Position numbers and translations under genes: made by a program. The notes under the pieces were generated by a model. It did no database searches. It saw only the letters and a list, made by a program, of their open reading frames with translations, and had not been told where the DNA came from. A stretch of 64,000 bases of DNA from Burkholderia contaminans (GTDB taxonomy: Bacteria > Pseudomonadota > Gammaproteobacteria > Burkholderiales > Burkholderiaceae). The stretch covers positions 1,550,001 through 1,614,000 of the forward strand of contig NZ_CP090641.1 of the NCBI RefSeq assembly GCF_029633825.1. The letters run 5' to 3'. Shown one piece after another: positions 8,021 to 17,569 of the stretch (its first letter is position 1; each line of letters begins with the position of its first letter).

Positions 8021-9612
8021 CCCGCGTCGTCGAACGACGGCGCCGCGCGCTCGCCGCGTGCGGCGCGGCCATCGCCCAGTTCGAACACCGACACCGCCTG
8101 CATCAGGTGCGCGGTCTGGTCGTTCAGCGACGCGGCCGCCGCCGCGACCTCCTCCACCAGCGCGGCGTTCTGCTGCGTGAGCTGATCCATCTGCGTGACG
8201 GCCTGGTTCACCTGCTCGATCCCGACGCTCTGCTCGACCGACGCCGCGGTGATCTCGGACATCGTCTGCACGACGCGCGTGATCGACGCCGATACCGTCC
8301 GCATCGCGTCGCCGGCGCGCTCGACGAGCTCCGCGCCGCCGTTGATCTGCGCGACCGAATCCTCGATCAGCGCCTTGATCTCCTTCGCCGATTGGGCGCT
8401 GCGCTGCGCGAGCGAGCGCACTTCGCCCGCGACGACCGCGAAGCCGCGCCCCTGTTCGCCTGCGCGTGCGGCTTCCACGGCCGCGTTCAGCGCAAGGATG
8501 TTGGTCTGGAACGCGATGCCGTCGATCACCGAGATGATCTCCGCGATCCGCCCCGAACTCTGTGCGATCCCGCGCATCCGGTCGATCACGCTGTCGACCA
8601 CGCCGCCGCCGTGGCTCGTCGCCTCGAGCGCCGCGTCGGCCAGCGCGCTCGCCGCGCGCGCGCTGTCGGTGTTCTGCCGGACGGTCGCCGTCAGTTCCTC
8701 CATGCTCGCGGCCGTTTCCTCGAGCGACGCGGCCTGCGTGCCGGTGCGCGCCGACAGGTCGGCGTTGCCGCCCGCGATCTCGCCCGCGCCGAGGTGGATC
8801 GCATCCGACGCCTGGCGCACCGTGCGCACGGTGCCCGCGATGCTCGTCTGCATCGTGGCGAGGCCGCGCAGCATCCGGTCGATCTCGAACACGCCGCCGG
8901 CCCGCACGACTTCATCGAGCCGGCCCTGCGCGATCCGCTCGAAATGGCGGCCGGCTTCTTCCAGCGGCGCGACGACCGCGCGCCGTGCGGCCGCGTAGAT
9001 CGCTGCGCTCGCCGCGAGCATCGCCACCAGCAGCACGATGCCGACCGACTTGAACCAGAGCATGCCGCCGTCGATGGTGTCGAGCGCCGCGCGGCTCGAA
9101 GCGCCGCCATAGTCGGTGAAGCGGCGCAGCTCGGCGAGATAGGCGTCCTGGATGCTCTGCGTCGGCTGGTCGAGGAAGGCCTGGATGTTGTCGGCATCGA
9201 GGAACTGCACGAGTTCGCCCAGCGCGCCGCGCAGCGCGCGATAGCGCTCGGTGAGCGCCGCGACGCGCGCGCGGTTGGCATCGTCGACCGGCTGCGCGGC
9301 CGTCAGCGCGGCGAACGCCTTGTCGGCTTCCGCGAGCGACGCGCCGGCATGGCGAATGATGTCTTCCGGCTTCGGGCCGCCGCGCACCATCCGCGTGCCG
9401 GCGCGCGACAGGTTGATGCGCGCGTCGAGCAGCTGCTGGGTCGCCTGGCTGGCTGCCTCGACCTGCGTGATCGCGACGTTCGACAGATCGTCGACGCCGC
9501 CGCGCGTGGACTTGAGCGCCCAGAAGCCGAGCGCCTCGATCGCGAACAGGAAGAGGCAAAACACGGTCAACACGCCGAGCAGACCCGACGCGAGCTTGAT
9601 TTTTCCGAACAT
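7993..9612 (-). CDS. Methyl-accepting chemotaxis protein, Tar/Tsr type
   Basis: A 539-residue inner-membrane chemoreceptor. TM1 lies at about residues 9-31 and a periplasmic four-helix-bundle ligand domain ([10 protein letters not shown]...) spans about 32-195. TM2 is near 196-218 and a HAMP domain follows. The signalling hairpin tip [27 protein letters not shown] is fully conserved. The C-terminus ends PAGSAA with no W-x-x-x-F pentapeptide, so it probably relies on other receptors for CheR/CheB tethering. The ligand is unknown. An excellent sigma-28 promoter precedes it, tying expression to the flagellar regulon. The start at 9612 is supported by AGGAA in front and by the short charged N-terminus before TM1. 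Confidence 0.93.
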   Translation of the reverse strand: MFGKIKLASGLLGVLTVFCLFLFAIEALGFWALKSTRGGVDDLSNVAITQVEAASQATQQLLDARINLSRAGTRMVRGGPKPEDIIRHAGASLAEADKAFAALTAAQPVDDANRARVAALTERYRALRGALGELVQFLDADNIQAFLDQPTQSIQDAYLAELRRFTDYGGASSRAALDTIDGGMLWFKSVGIVLLVAMLAASAAIYAAARRAVVAPLEEAGRHFERIAQGRLDEVVRAGGVFEIDRMLRGLATMQTSIAGTVRTVRQASDAIHLGAGEIAGGNADLSARTGTQAASLEETAASMEELTATVRQNTDSARAASALADAALEATSHGGGVVDSVIDRMRGIAQSSGRIAEIISVIDGIAFQTNILALNAAVEAARAGEQGRGFAVVAGEVRSLAQRSAQSAKEIKALIEDSVAQINGGAELVERAGDAMRTVSASITRVVQTMSEITAASVEQSVGIEQVNQAVTQMDQLTQQNAALVEEVAAAAASLNDQTAHLMQAVSVFELGDGRAARGERAAPSFDDAGYAPAGSAA

Positions 9613-9655
9613 GGGGAGATTCCTGGAAAGCGGACGATGAGGCAATGCCCCGGCA

Positions 9656-9682
9656 TTAGCGGCATTTCTTCGTCGGACTTTA
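9656..9682 (-). promoter_or_regulatory. Sigma-28 (FliA) promoter of the chemoreceptor gene
   Basis: On the minus strand TAAA (complement of 9679-9682), a 15-nt spacer and GCCGCTAA (complement of 9656-9663) fit the FliA consensus TAAA-N15-GCCGATAA with one mismatch. The start of transcription would lie 35-45 nt upstream of the chemoreceptor ATG. Confidence 0.8.
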
Positions 9683-9881
9683 GGTGCGCATGGCGACGAA
9701 ATGCGCGTTGCCCGCGCATTCCCGCGGAATCGCCCGCAAACGGGGAAATCCACGGCATTCGACGCAACAATCACGTCGCATCGCGCCGGAAATTGCATGA
9801 AATGCGGACGAATTTCCTTGCTTATCCGCATCCCCCTTCCTAGAGTTCAGCGCAAGCGGGCACTCATTTCGAGGAAAGTCG

Positions 9882-10325
9882 ATGACCGACATCACGGACC
9901 ACGCGCGCGGCGCATTGCGTGCGCAACCGTTCAGCATGCTGCTGGGCACGGAGCTGATGCACATCGGCGACAACGAAGTGTCGCTGTGCCTGCCCGTGCG
10001 CGAAGAACTGCGGCAGCAGCACGGTTTCGTGCACGGCGGCGTCATCAGCTACCTCGCGGACAACGCGCTGACGTTCGCCGGCGCGCTCGTGCTCGGCCCG
10101 CGCGTGATCACGGCGGAATACAAGATCAACTACCTGCGGCCGGCCGTGAACGGCACGCTCGTCGCCCGCGCGAAGCTCGTCTACGCGGGGCGGCATCAGG
10201 CGACCTGCCAGTGTCATGTGTTCGTCATCGACGGCGATCACGAGCGGCTCGTCGCGATCGCGCAGGGCACGATCAACCGCGTCGGCGACGGCAAGATGCC
10301 GGATGCGCCGGAGGAAACGGCGTGA
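9882..10325 (+). CDS. PaaI-type hotdog thioesterase
   Basis: A 147-residue single hotdog-fold protein. HGFVHGGVISYLADNALTFAG is the PaaI/YigI-type active-site helix, with the H-G-G-x-x-x-x-x-x-D pattern. TAEYKINYLRPAVNGTLVARAKLVYAGRH forms the beta sheet that lines the acyl-CoA pocket. It should hydrolyse acyl-CoA thioesters in the cytosol, with aromatic or medium-chain acyl groups most likely. GAGGAAAG precedes the ATG. It stands alone, divergent from the chemoreceptor gene and convergent with the toxin gene. Confidence 0.88.
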   Translation: MTDITDHARGALRAQPFSMLLGTELMHIGDNEVSLCLPVREELRQQHGFVHGGVISYLADNALTFAGALVLGPRVITAEYKINYLRPAVNGTLVARAKLVYAGRHQATCQCHVFVIDGDHERLVAIAQGTINRVGDGKMPDAPEETA

Positions 10326-10442
10326 GCGGTTCTCCGCACTTGAAAGATCGCCCGTCCTTCCAGAAGACGATCACCGCGTAGTCGAGCCGAGCGGCCAGAC
10401 GTGCGGAAAAGCTTGCCGCTTCCATATGCGGCGCATGGGGAT

Positions 10443-10724
10443 CTAACGCTTCATCGCGGCAAGATAGACAGCATCGCGCTCGCGTCGACCGACCGCCACG
10501 ACCAGTACGAGCACTTCCGAATCGCGCACTTCGTACACGAGCCGATAGCCGACGCTGCGCAGCTTGATCTTGTAGCGGTCCGGATGACCCTGCAGCTTCG
10601 CGGACGGTATTCGAGGATTCTCGAGCCGCTCGGCGAGCCGGGATTTGAACTGATCGCGAACGGTGCGATCGAGCTTCTTCCACTCTTTCAGAGCAGGTTC
10701 GAGAAAGGCAAGCTCAAAGGTCAT
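10443..10724 (-). CDS. stbE: RelE/ParE-family toxin of a StbDE-like module
   Basis: A 93-residue basic protein. MTFELAFLEPALKEWKKLD, the central KLQGHPDRYKIKLRSVGYRLVYEV and the end VVAVGRRERDAVY are typical RelE fold segments, with catalytic-type Lys/Arg residues in KIKLRS and RLVYEV. RelE-group toxins usually cleave mRNA in the ribosome. The gene begins inside the antitoxin gene with an 11-bp overlap, as expected for coupled translation. Length is normal for the family and no lesion is visible, so the module looks intact. Confidence 0.88.
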   Translation of the reverse strand: MTFELAFLEPALKEWKKLDRTVRDQFKSRLAERLENPRIPSAKLQGHPDRYKIKLRSVGYRLVYEVRDSEVLVLVVAVGRRERDAVYLAAMKR

Positions 10725-10962
10725 TCAGCTTGACCTTGACGACCTTCTCCTTGGCGCGCTTGTCGGCCAACGCGTTGTCTTCGATATCTTCAAGGCGTTC
10801 GACCATCGCCTCCCAGGTCTTCGCCGGGATGCAATAGAACGCGGGTTCGTTGTGATTCAGGATCGCGACCGGGAAACCCTCTCCTGCCGCGACCGTGCCC
10901 ATCGGATTCCGCTTCAGTTCCGAAACGCTCGCCGTAACGTTGGCCAGAATGGTATGAGGCAT
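10714..10962 (-). CDS. stbD: Phd/YefM-family antitoxin (StbD-like)
   Basis: An 82-residue antitoxin. The N-terminal half (TASVSELKRNPMGTVAAGEGFPVAILNHNEPAFYCIPAKTWE) is the Phd/YefM DNA-binding fold. The charged C-terminal tail (KRAKEKVVKVKLNDL) should wrap the toxin. GGAG lies 6 nt before the ATG. It is the first gene of the two-gene operon and probably represses the operon together with the toxin. A TACAAT box on the minus strand (complement near 10988-10993) is a possible -10 element. Closest described relatives are StbD plasmid/chromosome stabilisation proteins. Confidence 0.88.
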   Translation of the reverse strand: MPHTILANVTASVSELKRNPMGTVAAGEGFPVAILNHNEPAFYCIPAKTWEAMVERLEDIEDNALADKRAKEKVVKVKLNDL

Positions 10963-11103
10963 GTCGACTCCTTTTTCAACAGGAGATCGATTGTACTCTT
11001 TTTAAGGCCAAATTTAGCACCATAATTGGCGCCCAAGATTTGCGAAGTCTTTCGACAATGTGCGTTTCGAGACTGGCTCAACGACCTCGACATGTCAGTC
11101 CGT

Positions 11104-12156
11104 CTACTCCACCCCGCCCCCCGCCAACGGCAAAAACCGCGGCGCCACCCGCGCCCGCACGTTGCCGTTCTCATCCGTCCGATAGATCCCGCGCGCCGCG
11201 TTGTGCGGATGCGTAGCCGCGTCGGCCACGCTCAGCACCGGCGCGAAACACGCGTCGGTGCCTTCGAGCAACGCGCGCCAGTGCGCGGACGGCTGCTGCG
11301 CGAACACGTCGGCAAAACGCGCCTTCAACGCGGGCCAGCGCGCGCGGTCGTACTGCGACGCCGGATCGACGTCGGTCAGCCCGAGCCGTTCGACCAGCAG
11401 CGCATAGAACGGCGGCTCGAGCGCGCCGATCGTCACGCATTCGCCATCCGCGCAGCGATACACGTCGTAGAACGGCGCATCGTGAAAGAGGCTCGGCTGC
11501 GCGCCGTCGAGCTGCCCGTTCGCGCGCGCCCACAGCGCGAGCGAACCGAGCATCGACACGATGTCGACGATCGCGCCGTCGACCACGCGCCCCGGGCCGC
11601 CGCCACGCACGTCGAACAGCGCGCAGACGATTCCGAACGCGAGCCCGAGCGCGCCGCCCGCATCGCCGACGACGGTCGGCGGCAACCCCGGCCTGCCGTC
11701 GCGCGGCGCCGACAACGACAGCAGCCCCGTCAGCGCGACGTAGTTCAGGTCGTGTCCGGCCGCGGCCGCGAGCGGGCCGTGCTGGCCCCAGCCGGTCATC
11801 CGCCCGTACACGAGCGTCGGGTTGCGGCATGCGCAATCGTCCGGCCCGAGGCCGAGCCGTTCCATCACGCCGGGCCGCAGCCCCTCGATCAGCGCATCGG
11901 CCTGCGCGATCAGTTCGAGCGCGGCGTCGCGGCCGGCCGGCGACTTCAGGTCGAGTTCGACGACCGTCTTGCCTTCGCGCAGCAGGTCGCCGTCGCAGGC
12001 CCGCAACGCGTCAGGCGCGCTCGTGCGGCCGGACGGGCGGGCGATCAGCGTGATCCGCGCGCCCATCCCGGCAAGCATCCAGCCCGCGAGCGGGCCGGGG
12101 CCGAGACCTTCGAATTCGACGATGTGGATGCCGGCAAGCGGCGCATCGAGCGGCAT
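11104..12156 (-). CDS. CaiB/BaiF CoA-transferase family, alpha-methylacyl-CoA racemase type
   Basis: A 350-residue protein. N-terminal LAGIHIVEFEGLGPGPLAGWMLAGMGARI, the motif GHDLNYVALTGLL with the racemase histidine, and VVGDAGGALGLAFGI with the matching aspartate fit alpha-methylacyl-CoA racemase. These two residues act as acid and base when inverting the 2-methyl centre of branched acyl-CoA esters. The family also contains formyl- and succinyl-CoA transferases, but the His/Asp context favours the racemase branch. It sits next to the propionate locus. Degradation of 2-methyl-branched acyl-CoAs yields propionyl-CoA, so a functional link is reasonable but unproven. Confidence 0.85.
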   Translation of the reverse strand: MPLDAPLAGIHIVEFEGLGPGPLAGWMLAGMGARITLIARPSGRTSAPDALRACDGDLLREGKTVVELDLKSPAGRDAALELIAQADALIEGLRPGVMERLGLGPDDCACRNPTLVYGRMTGWGQHGPLAAAAGHDLNYVALTGLLSLSAPRDGRPGLPPTVVGDAGGALGLAFGIVCALFDVRGGGPGRVVDGAIVDIVSMLGSLALWARANGQLDGAQPSLFHDAPFYDVYRCADGECVTIGALEPPFYALLVERLGLTDVDPASQYDRARWPALKARFADVFAQQPSAHWRALLEGTDACFAPVLSVADAATHPHNAARGIYRTDENGNVRARVAPRFLPLAGGGVE

Positions 12157-12252
12157 GCGATTCTCCTGTCCGTGTCACGTATCGCGACGGTCTCCGATGC
12201 CGTGCGCGTCGCATCGGATCGCGCCCGTCACGCGGGCGTCAACGCGTCACAT

Positions 12253-12291
12253 GAAAAAATCCCTGCGTCGCGGGGTCCGCTTCGCAGGGAT
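12253..12291 (-). terminator. Rho-independent terminator of the prp operon
   Basis: On the minus strand ATCCCTGCG (complement of 12283-12291) and CGCAGGGAT (complement of 12259-12267) form a 9-bp stem followed by a run of six T residues (12253-12258). It lies 49 bp after the prpF stop codon. Confidence 0.9.
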
Positions 12292-12339
12292 CGGGGTGAG
12301 CCGTGCTCATTCCGGCTGCCTTGCCGGAACCGGCAACGC

Positions 12340-13530
12340 TCAGAACGCGTCGCCCGGCACCCTCACCCAGCCTTCCATCAACACGCGCGCACTGCGGCTC
12401 ATGATCGCCTTGGTGACGGTCCACTCGCCGTTCTCGAGCTGCGCTTCCGCGCCGACGCGCAGCGTGCCCGACGGATGCCCGAAGCGCACCGCGTTGCGTT
12501 CGCCGCCGCCCGCCGCCAGGTTGACGAGCGTGCCGGGGATCGCCGCGGCCGTGCCGATCGCGACCGCTGCCGTGCCCATCATCGCGTGGTGCAGCTTGCC
12601 CATCGACATCGCGCGCACCAGCAGGTCGACGTCGCCCGCGTTCACGCGCTTGCCGCTCGATGCAACGTAGTCGGCCGGCTTCGCGACGAACGCGATCTTC
12701 GGCGTGTGCTGCCGCGTCGCGATTTCATCGAGCGTGTCGATCAGGCCCATCCGCAGCGCGCCGTGCGCACGAATCGTCTCGAACTTCTCGAGCGCCTTCG
12801 CATCGCCGTTGATCGCGTCCTGCAGCTCGGTGCCCGTATAGCCGATCGCTTCCGCTTCGACGAAGATCGTCGGGATCCCCGCGTTGATCATCGTCGCCTT
12901 CAGCGTACCGACGCCCGGCACCGCGAGATCGTCGACGAGGTTGCCGGTCGGGAACATCGACCCGCCCGCGCCCTCTTCCTCGGCGGCCGGATCCATGAAC
13001 TCGAGCTGCACTTCGGCGGCCGGGAACGTGACGCCATCCAGCTCGAAGTCGCCCGTCTCCTGCACCGCACCGTTCGTCACCGGCACATGCGCGACGATCG
13101 TCTTGCCGATGTTCGCCTGCCAGATCCGCACGGTCGCGACGCCGTCGCGCGGCACGCGGGCCGGATCGACGAGCCCGCTGCTGATCGCGAACGGGCCGAC
13201 CGCCGCCGACAGGTTGCCGCAGTTGCCGGTCCAGTCGACGAACGCCTTGTCGATCGACACCTGGCCGAACAGGTAGTCGACGTCGTGGCCGGGCCGCGCG
13301 CTCTTCGACACGATCACCGTCTTGCTGGTGGACGACGTCGCGCCGCCCATCCCGTCGATCTGCTTGCCGTATGGATCGGGGCTGCCGATCACGCGCAGCA
13401 GCAGCGCGTCGCGCGCGGCGCCCGGCGCCTGCGCGGCGTCCGGCAGGTCCTGCAGCCGGAAGAACACGCCCTTGCTGGTGCCGCCGCGAATGTAGGTCGC
13501 GGGAATCCTGATTTGAGGAATGTGAGCCAT
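12340..13530 (-). CDS. prpF: PrpF, 2-methylaconitate isomerase accessory to AcnD
   Basis: A 396-residue protein beginning MAHIPQIRIPATYIRGGTSKGVFF, the family hallmark; the RGGTSKG loop is conserved. PrpF has the diaminopimelate epimerase fold and isomerises the 2-methylaconitate made by AcnD so that aconitase can hydrate it. MGGATSSTSKT and TGNCGNLSAAVGPFAI carry the catalytic-region Lys and Cys. The start at 13530 was preferred over 13560 because it gives the standard N-terminus with GGATAAC in front. It is the last gene of prpB-prpC-acnD-prpF, 26 nt after acnD. Confidence 0.95.
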   Translation of the reverse strand: MAHIPQIRIPATYIRGGTSKGVFFRLQDLPDAAQAPGAARDALLLRVIGSPDPYGKQIDGMGGATSSTSKTVIVSKSARPGHDVDYLFGQVSIDKAFVDWTGNCGNLSAAVGPFAISSGLVDPARVPRDGVATVRIWQANIGKTIVAHVPVTNGAVQETGDFELDGVTFPAAEVQLEFMDPAAEEEGAGGSMFPTGNLVDDLAVPGVGTLKATMINAGIPTIFVEAEAIGYTGTELQDAINGDAKALEKFETIRAHGALRMGLIDTLDEIATRQHTPKIAFVAKPADYVASSGKRVNAGDVDLLVRAMSMGKLHHAMMGTAAVAIGTAAAIPGTLVNLAAGGGERNAVRFGHPSGTLRVGAEAQLENGEWTVTKAIMSRSARVLMEGWVRVPGDAF

Positions 13531-13556
13531 GTGTGCGTTATCCCTGTGTGACTCGG

Positions 13557-16151
13557 TCAAGCCGCCTGAGACGATTCGAGGAAGTCCTGCGCGAAGCGCT
13601 GCAGCACGCCGCCCGCCTCATAAATCGACACTTCCTCGGCCGTATCGAGCCGGCACGTCATCGGCACCTCGACGCGCTCGCCGTTCCTGCGGTGAATCAC
13701 GAGCGTCAGGTCGGCGCGCGGCGTGCGCTCGCCGATCACGTCGAAGGTTTCGGTGCCGTCGATGCCGAGCGTCGTCCGGTTCGTGCCGGGCTTGAACTCG
13801 AGCGGCAGCACGCCCATCCCGATCAGGTTCGTGCGGTGGATCCGCTCGAAGCCTTCGGCGGCGATCGCCTCGACACCCGCGAGCCGCACGCCCTTCGCGG
13901 CCCAGTCGCGCGACGAGCCCTGGCCGTAGTCGGCGCCCGCCACGACGATCAGCGGCTGCTTGCGATTCATGTACGTCTCGATCGCTTCCCACATCCGCAT
14001 GACCTTGCCTTCCGGCTCGACGCGCGCGAGCGAGCCCTTCTTCACCGCGCCGTCGACGATCGCCATCTCGTTGATCAGCGTCGGGTTCGCGAAGGTCGCG
14101 CGCTGCGCGGTCAGGTGGTCGCCCCGGTGCGTCGCGTACGAGTTGAAGTCTTCTTCCGGCAGGCCCATCTTCGCGAGGTATTCGCCGGCCGCGCTGTCCA
14201 GCAGGATCGCGTTCGACGGCGACAGGTGGTCGGTCGTGATGTTGTCGCCGAGCACCGCGAGCGGGCGCATCCCCTGCAACGTGCGCTCGCCGGCCAGTGC
14301 GCCTTCCCAGTACGGCGGACGGCGGATGTACGTGCTCTGCGCGCGCCAGTCGTACAGCGGCGCCGCGCGCTCGCCCGCCTCCGCGCTACGCGCGAACATC
14401 GGTTCGTAGACCTTGCGGAACTGCTCGGGCTTCACGCTCGCCGCGACGATCGCATCGATCTCCTCGTCGGTCGGCCAGATGTCCTTCAGCGTGACGGGCT
14501 TGCCGTCCTGGTCGTGGCCGAGCACGTCCTTCTCGATGTCGAAGCGGATCGTGCCGGCGATCGCATACGCGACGACCAGCGGCGGCGACGCGAGGAACGC
14601 CTGCTTCGCATACGGGTGGATGCGGCCGTCGAAGTTGCGGTTGCCGGACAGCACGGCCGTCGCGTACAGGTCGCGATCGACGATCTCCTGCTGGATCTTC
14701 GGGTCGAGCGCGCCCGACATCCCGTTGCAGGTCGTGCACGCGAACGCGACGATGCCGAAGCCGAGCTTCTCGAGTTCGGGCAACAGGTTCGCTTCTTCCA
14801 AATACAGCTCGACCGCCTTCGAGCCGGGCGCGAGCGAGCTCTTCACCCACGGCTTGCGCGTGAGGCCGCGCGCGTTCGCGTTGCGGGCGAGCAAGGCCGC
14901 GGCGATCACGTTGCGCGGGTTGCTGGTGTTCGTGCAGCTCGTGATCGCAGCGATGATCACCGCGCCGTCGGGCATCTCGCCCGGCTTCTCTTCCCACTTG
15001 CCGGCGATCCCGCGTGCGGCGAGGTCCGACGTCGGCAGCCGCTTGTGCGGGTTCGACGGGCCGGCCATGTTGCGCACGACGCTCGACAGGTCGAACGTCA
15101 GCGTGCGTTCGTATTGCGCGTTGTTCAGCGTGTCGGCCCACAGGCCCGCCACCTTCGCGTAGGTCTCGACCAGCTTCACCTGCTCGTCGCTGCGGCCGGT
15201 GAGGCGCAGGTAATCGGTCGTCTGGCCGTCGATGAAGAACATCGCGGCCGTCGCGCCATACTCGGGTGCCATGTTCGAGATCGTCGCGCGATCGCCGAGC
15301 GTGAGGCTCGCCGCGCCTTCGCCGCGGAACTCCAGATATGCGCCGACCACCTTCTCCTTGCGCAGGAACTCGGTCAGCGCGAGCACGACGTCGGTCGCGG
15401 TGATGCCGGGCTGGCGCTTGCCGGTCAGCTCGACGCCGACGATGTCCGGCAGGCGCATCCACGACGCGCGGCCGAGCATCACGTTCTCCGCCTCCAGCCC
15501 GCCGACGCCGATCGCGATCACGCCGAGCGCGTCGACGTGCGGCGTGTGGCTGTCGGTGCCGACGCAGGTATCCGGGAACGCCACGCCATCCTGCGCCTGG
15601 ATCACCGGCGACATCTTCTCGAGGTTGATCTGGTGCATGATGCCGTTGCCCGGCGGGATCACGTCGACGTTCTCGAACGCCTTCTTCGTCCACTCGATGA
15701 AGTGGAAGCGATCTTCGTTGCGACGATCCTCGATCGCGCGGTTCTTCGCGAACGCGTCCGGATCGAAGCCGCCGCACTCGACCGCGAGCGAGTGGTCGAC
15801 GATCAGCTGCACCGGCACGACCGGGTTCACCTTGGCCGGGTCGCCGCCGCCGTCGGCGATCGCGTCGCGCAGGCCGGCGAGATCGACGAGCGCCGTCTGC
15901 CCGAGGATGTCGTGGCACACGACGCGCGCCGGGAACCACGGGAAATCACGTTCGCGCTTGCGCTCGATGATCTGCTTCAGCGAATCGGCAAGGATCGCCG
16001 GATCGCAGCGGCGCACGAGGTTTTCGGCGAGCACGCGCGACGTGTACGGCAGCGTGTCGTAGGCGCCGGGCGCGATCGCTTCGACCGCGGCACGCGCGTC
16101 GAAATAGTCCAGCGACGTGCCGGGCAGGGGTTTGCGGTTGGCGGTATTCAT
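13557..16151 (-). CDS. acnD: AcnD, Fe/S-dependent 2-methylcitrate dehydratase
   Basis: An 864-residue aconitase-superfamily enzyme that dehydrates 2-methylcitrate to 2-methylaconitate. The cluster ligands are visible as TSCTNTSNP (first Cys) and TTCNGMSG (Cys near the end of the CxxC-like motif). The swivel domain contains YGQGSSRDWAAKGVRLAG and FERIHRTNLIGMGVLPLEF. Length and the start MNTANRKPLPGTSLDYFDAR match AcnD rather than AcnA (about 890-905) or AcnB. AcnD replaces the cofactor-free PrpD found in enterobacteria and always needs PrpF, which follows. No clear ribosome binding site precedes the ATG. Confidence 0.95.
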   Translation of the reverse strand: MNTANRKPLPGTSLDYFDARAAVEAIAPGAYDTLPYTSRVLAENLVRRCDPAILADSLKQIIERKRERDFPWFPARVVCHDILGQTALVDLAGLRDAIADGGGDPAKVNPVVPVQLIVDHSLAVECGGFDPDAFAKNRAIEDRRNEDRFHFIEWTKKAFENVDVIPPGNGIMHQINLEKMSPVIQAQDGVAFPDTCVGTDSHTPHVDALGVIAIGVGGLEAENVMLGRASWMRLPDIVGVELTGKRQPGITATDVVLALTEFLRKEKVVGAYLEFRGEGAASLTLGDRATISNMAPEYGATAAMFFIDGQTTDYLRLTGRSDEQVKLVETYAKVAGLWADTLNNAQYERTLTFDLSSVVRNMAGPSNPHKRLPTSDLAARGIAGKWEEKPGEMPDGAVIIAAITSCTNTSNPRNVIAAALLARNANARGLTRKPWVKSSLAPGSKAVELYLEEANLLPELEKLGFGIVAFACTTCNGMSGALDPKIQQEIVDRDLYATAVLSGNRNFDGRIHPYAKQAFLASPPLVVAYAIAGTIRFDIEKDVLGHDQDGKPVTLKDIWPTDEEIDAIVAASVKPEQFRKVYEPMFARSAEAGERAAPLYDWRAQSTYIRRPPYWEGALAGERTLQGMRPLAVLGDNITTDHLSPSNAILLDSAAGEYLAKMGLPEEDFNSYATHRGDHLTAQRATFANPTLINEMAIVDGAVKKGSLARVEPEGKVMRMWEAIETYMNRKQPLIVVAGADYGQGSSRDWAAKGVRLAGVEAIAAEGFERIHRTNLIGMGVLPLEFKPGTNRTTLGIDGTETFDVIGERTPRADLTLVIHRRNGERVEVPMTCRLDTAEEVSIYEAGGVLQRFAQDFLESSQAA

Positions 16152-16181
16152 GGTGTGGGGCGGAATTCGGGGTAAGGCGTT

Positions 16182-16225
16182 CCGCGCGCGCCGGCTGCCC
16201 GCATCACGGACGCCGGCGCGCGCGG
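16182..16225. repeat. 14-bp perfect inverted repeat between prpC and acnD
   Basis: CCGCGCGCGCCGGC at 16182-16195 pairs with GCCGGCGCGCGCGG at 16212-16225 around a 16-nt loop. It sits in the transcribed gap of the prp operon. There is no T-run, so it is more likely an mRNA processing or stability hairpin than a terminator. Confidence 0.8.
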
Positions 16226-16232
16226 CGGACGA

Positions 16233-17405
16233 TCAGCGCTTCTCGATCGGCACGAACTGCAGGTCTTCCGGACCGGTGTAGTTCGCACTCGGGCGGATGA
16301 TCTTGTTGTCGATGCGCTGCTCGATGATGTGCGCGCTCCAGCCGGACGTGCGCGAGATCACGAACAGCGGCGTGAACATCGCGGTCGGCACGCCCATCAT
16401 GTGATACGACACCGCGCTGAACCAGTCGAGGTTCGGGAACATCTTCTTCGCTTCCCACATCACCGATTCGAGGCGCTCGGCGATGTTGTACAGCTTCAGG
16501 TCGCCCGCTTCCTTCGACAGCTTGTGCGCGACGCCCTTGATCACCTTGTTGCGCGGATCGGAGATCGTGTAGACCGGGTGCCCGAAACCGATCACGACTT
16601 CCTTGTTCTCGACGCGGCGGCGGATGTCGGCTTCGGCGTCGTCCGGCGAGCTGTAGCGGCTCTGGATTTCATACGCGACTTCGTTCGCGCCGCCATGCTT
16701 CGGCCCGCGCAGCGCGCCGATCGCGCCGGTGATCGCCGAGTAGATGTCCGAGCCCGTGCCCGCGATCACGCGGCCGGTGAACGTCGACGCATTGAACTCG
16801 TGCTCCGCGTACAGGATCAGCGACGTGTGCATCGCCTCGACCCACGACTTCGACGGCGTCTTGCCGTGCAGCAGATGCAGGAAGTGGCCGCCGATCGAGT
16901 CGTCGTCGGTTTCCGTCTCGATGCGCTTGCCGTTGTGCGAGAAGTGATACCAGTACAGCAGCATCGAGCCGAGCGATGCCATCAGGCGGTCGGCGATGTC
17001 GCGTGCGCCCGGCAGGTTGTGGTCGTCCTTCTCCGGCAGCACGGTGCCGAGCACCGACACGCCCGTGCGCATCACGTCCATCGGGTGCGCGGACGCCGGG
17101 ATCTGCTCGAGCGCCGCCTTCAGCGCGTTCGGCAGGCCGCGCAGCGCGCGCAGCTTCGCCTTGTACGCGGCCAGTTCGGTCAGGTTCGGCAGCGTGCCGT
17201 GCACGAGCAGGTGCGCGATTTCCTCGAACTCGCACGATTCGGCGACGTCGAGAATGTCGTAGCCGCGATAGTGCAGGTCGTTGCCGGTCTTGCCGACCGT
17301 GCACAGCGCGGTGTTGCCGGCCGTCACGCCCGACAGCGCCACCGACTTCTTCGGCTTGAATGCGCCTGCGGCGGCCGGTGCTGCTGCGTCTTTCGTCTCG
17401 CTCAT
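16233..17405 (-). CDS. prpC: PrpC, 2-methylcitrate synthase
   Basis: A 390-residue citrate-synthase-fold enzyme joining propionyl-CoA and oxaloacetate to 2-methylcitrate. Catalytic residues are visible: His in GPKHGGANE, His in [13 protein letters not shown] and Asp in FPNLDWFSA. The [33 protein letters not shown] start is typical of PrpC rather than GltA. The ATG at 17405 (MSETKD) has GGAGAG in front; an in-frame ATG 15 nt earlier has none. It is the second gene of the operon, separated from prpB by a 164-bp gap that contains two hairpin repeats. Confidence 0.95.
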   Translation of the reverse strand: MSETKDAAAPAAAGAFKPKKSVALSGVTAGNTALCTVGKTGNDLHYRGYDILDVAESCEFEEIAHLLVHGTLPNLTELAAYKAKLRALRGLPNALKAALEQIPASAHPMDVMRTGVSVLGTVLPEKDDHNLPGARDIADRLMASLGSMLLYWYHFSHNGKRIETETDDDSIGGHFLHLLHGKTPSKSWVEAMHTSLILYAEHEFNASTFTGRVIAGTGSDIYSAITGAIGALRGPKHGGANEVAYEIQSRYSSPDDAEADIRRRVENKEVVIGFGHPVYTISDPRNKVIKGVAHKLSKEAGDLKLYNIAERLESVMWEAKKMFPNLDWFSAVSYHMMGVPTAMFTPLFVISRTSGWSAHIIEQRIDNKIIRPSANYTGPEDLQFVPIEKR

Positions 17406-17441
17406 GTTTCTGCTCTCCAATGTGTATCTGGGGTATGGGCT

Positions 17442-17533
17442 GTCGGCCGGACTTGGCGCTTCAGCGCTTAGTCCGGCCCCATGCTTCGCGGTCGGCCGGA
17501 CTTGGCGCTTCAGCGCTTAGTCCGGCCCCATGC
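17442..17533. repeat. Two 43-bp direct repeats, each an imperfect hairpin
   Basis: An identical 43-bp segment occurs at 17442-17484 and 17491-17533 (period 49 bp). Each copy holds GGCCGGAC and GTCCGGCC arms with an inner GCGC/GCGC pair. It lies in the transcribed prpB-prpC gap. The structure resembles small palindromic repeat elements scattered between bacterial genes. Confidence 0.9.
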
Positions 17534-17569
17534 AAGGCTCTCCGGAATCGTGTCCCGGCGCGCGGGTGC

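Noticed and set aside
12290..12300. A further copy of the array unit near the prpF terminator
   Set aside because: GGTGAG is present but the CGGG block is missing at the required distance.
13533..16175. An 880-codon plus-strand reading frame opposite acnD
   Set aside because: It is a GC-rich antisense shadow of acnD with Arg/Val-rich nonsense composition. The same holds for the long antisense frames opposite opp, copA and the GntP permease.
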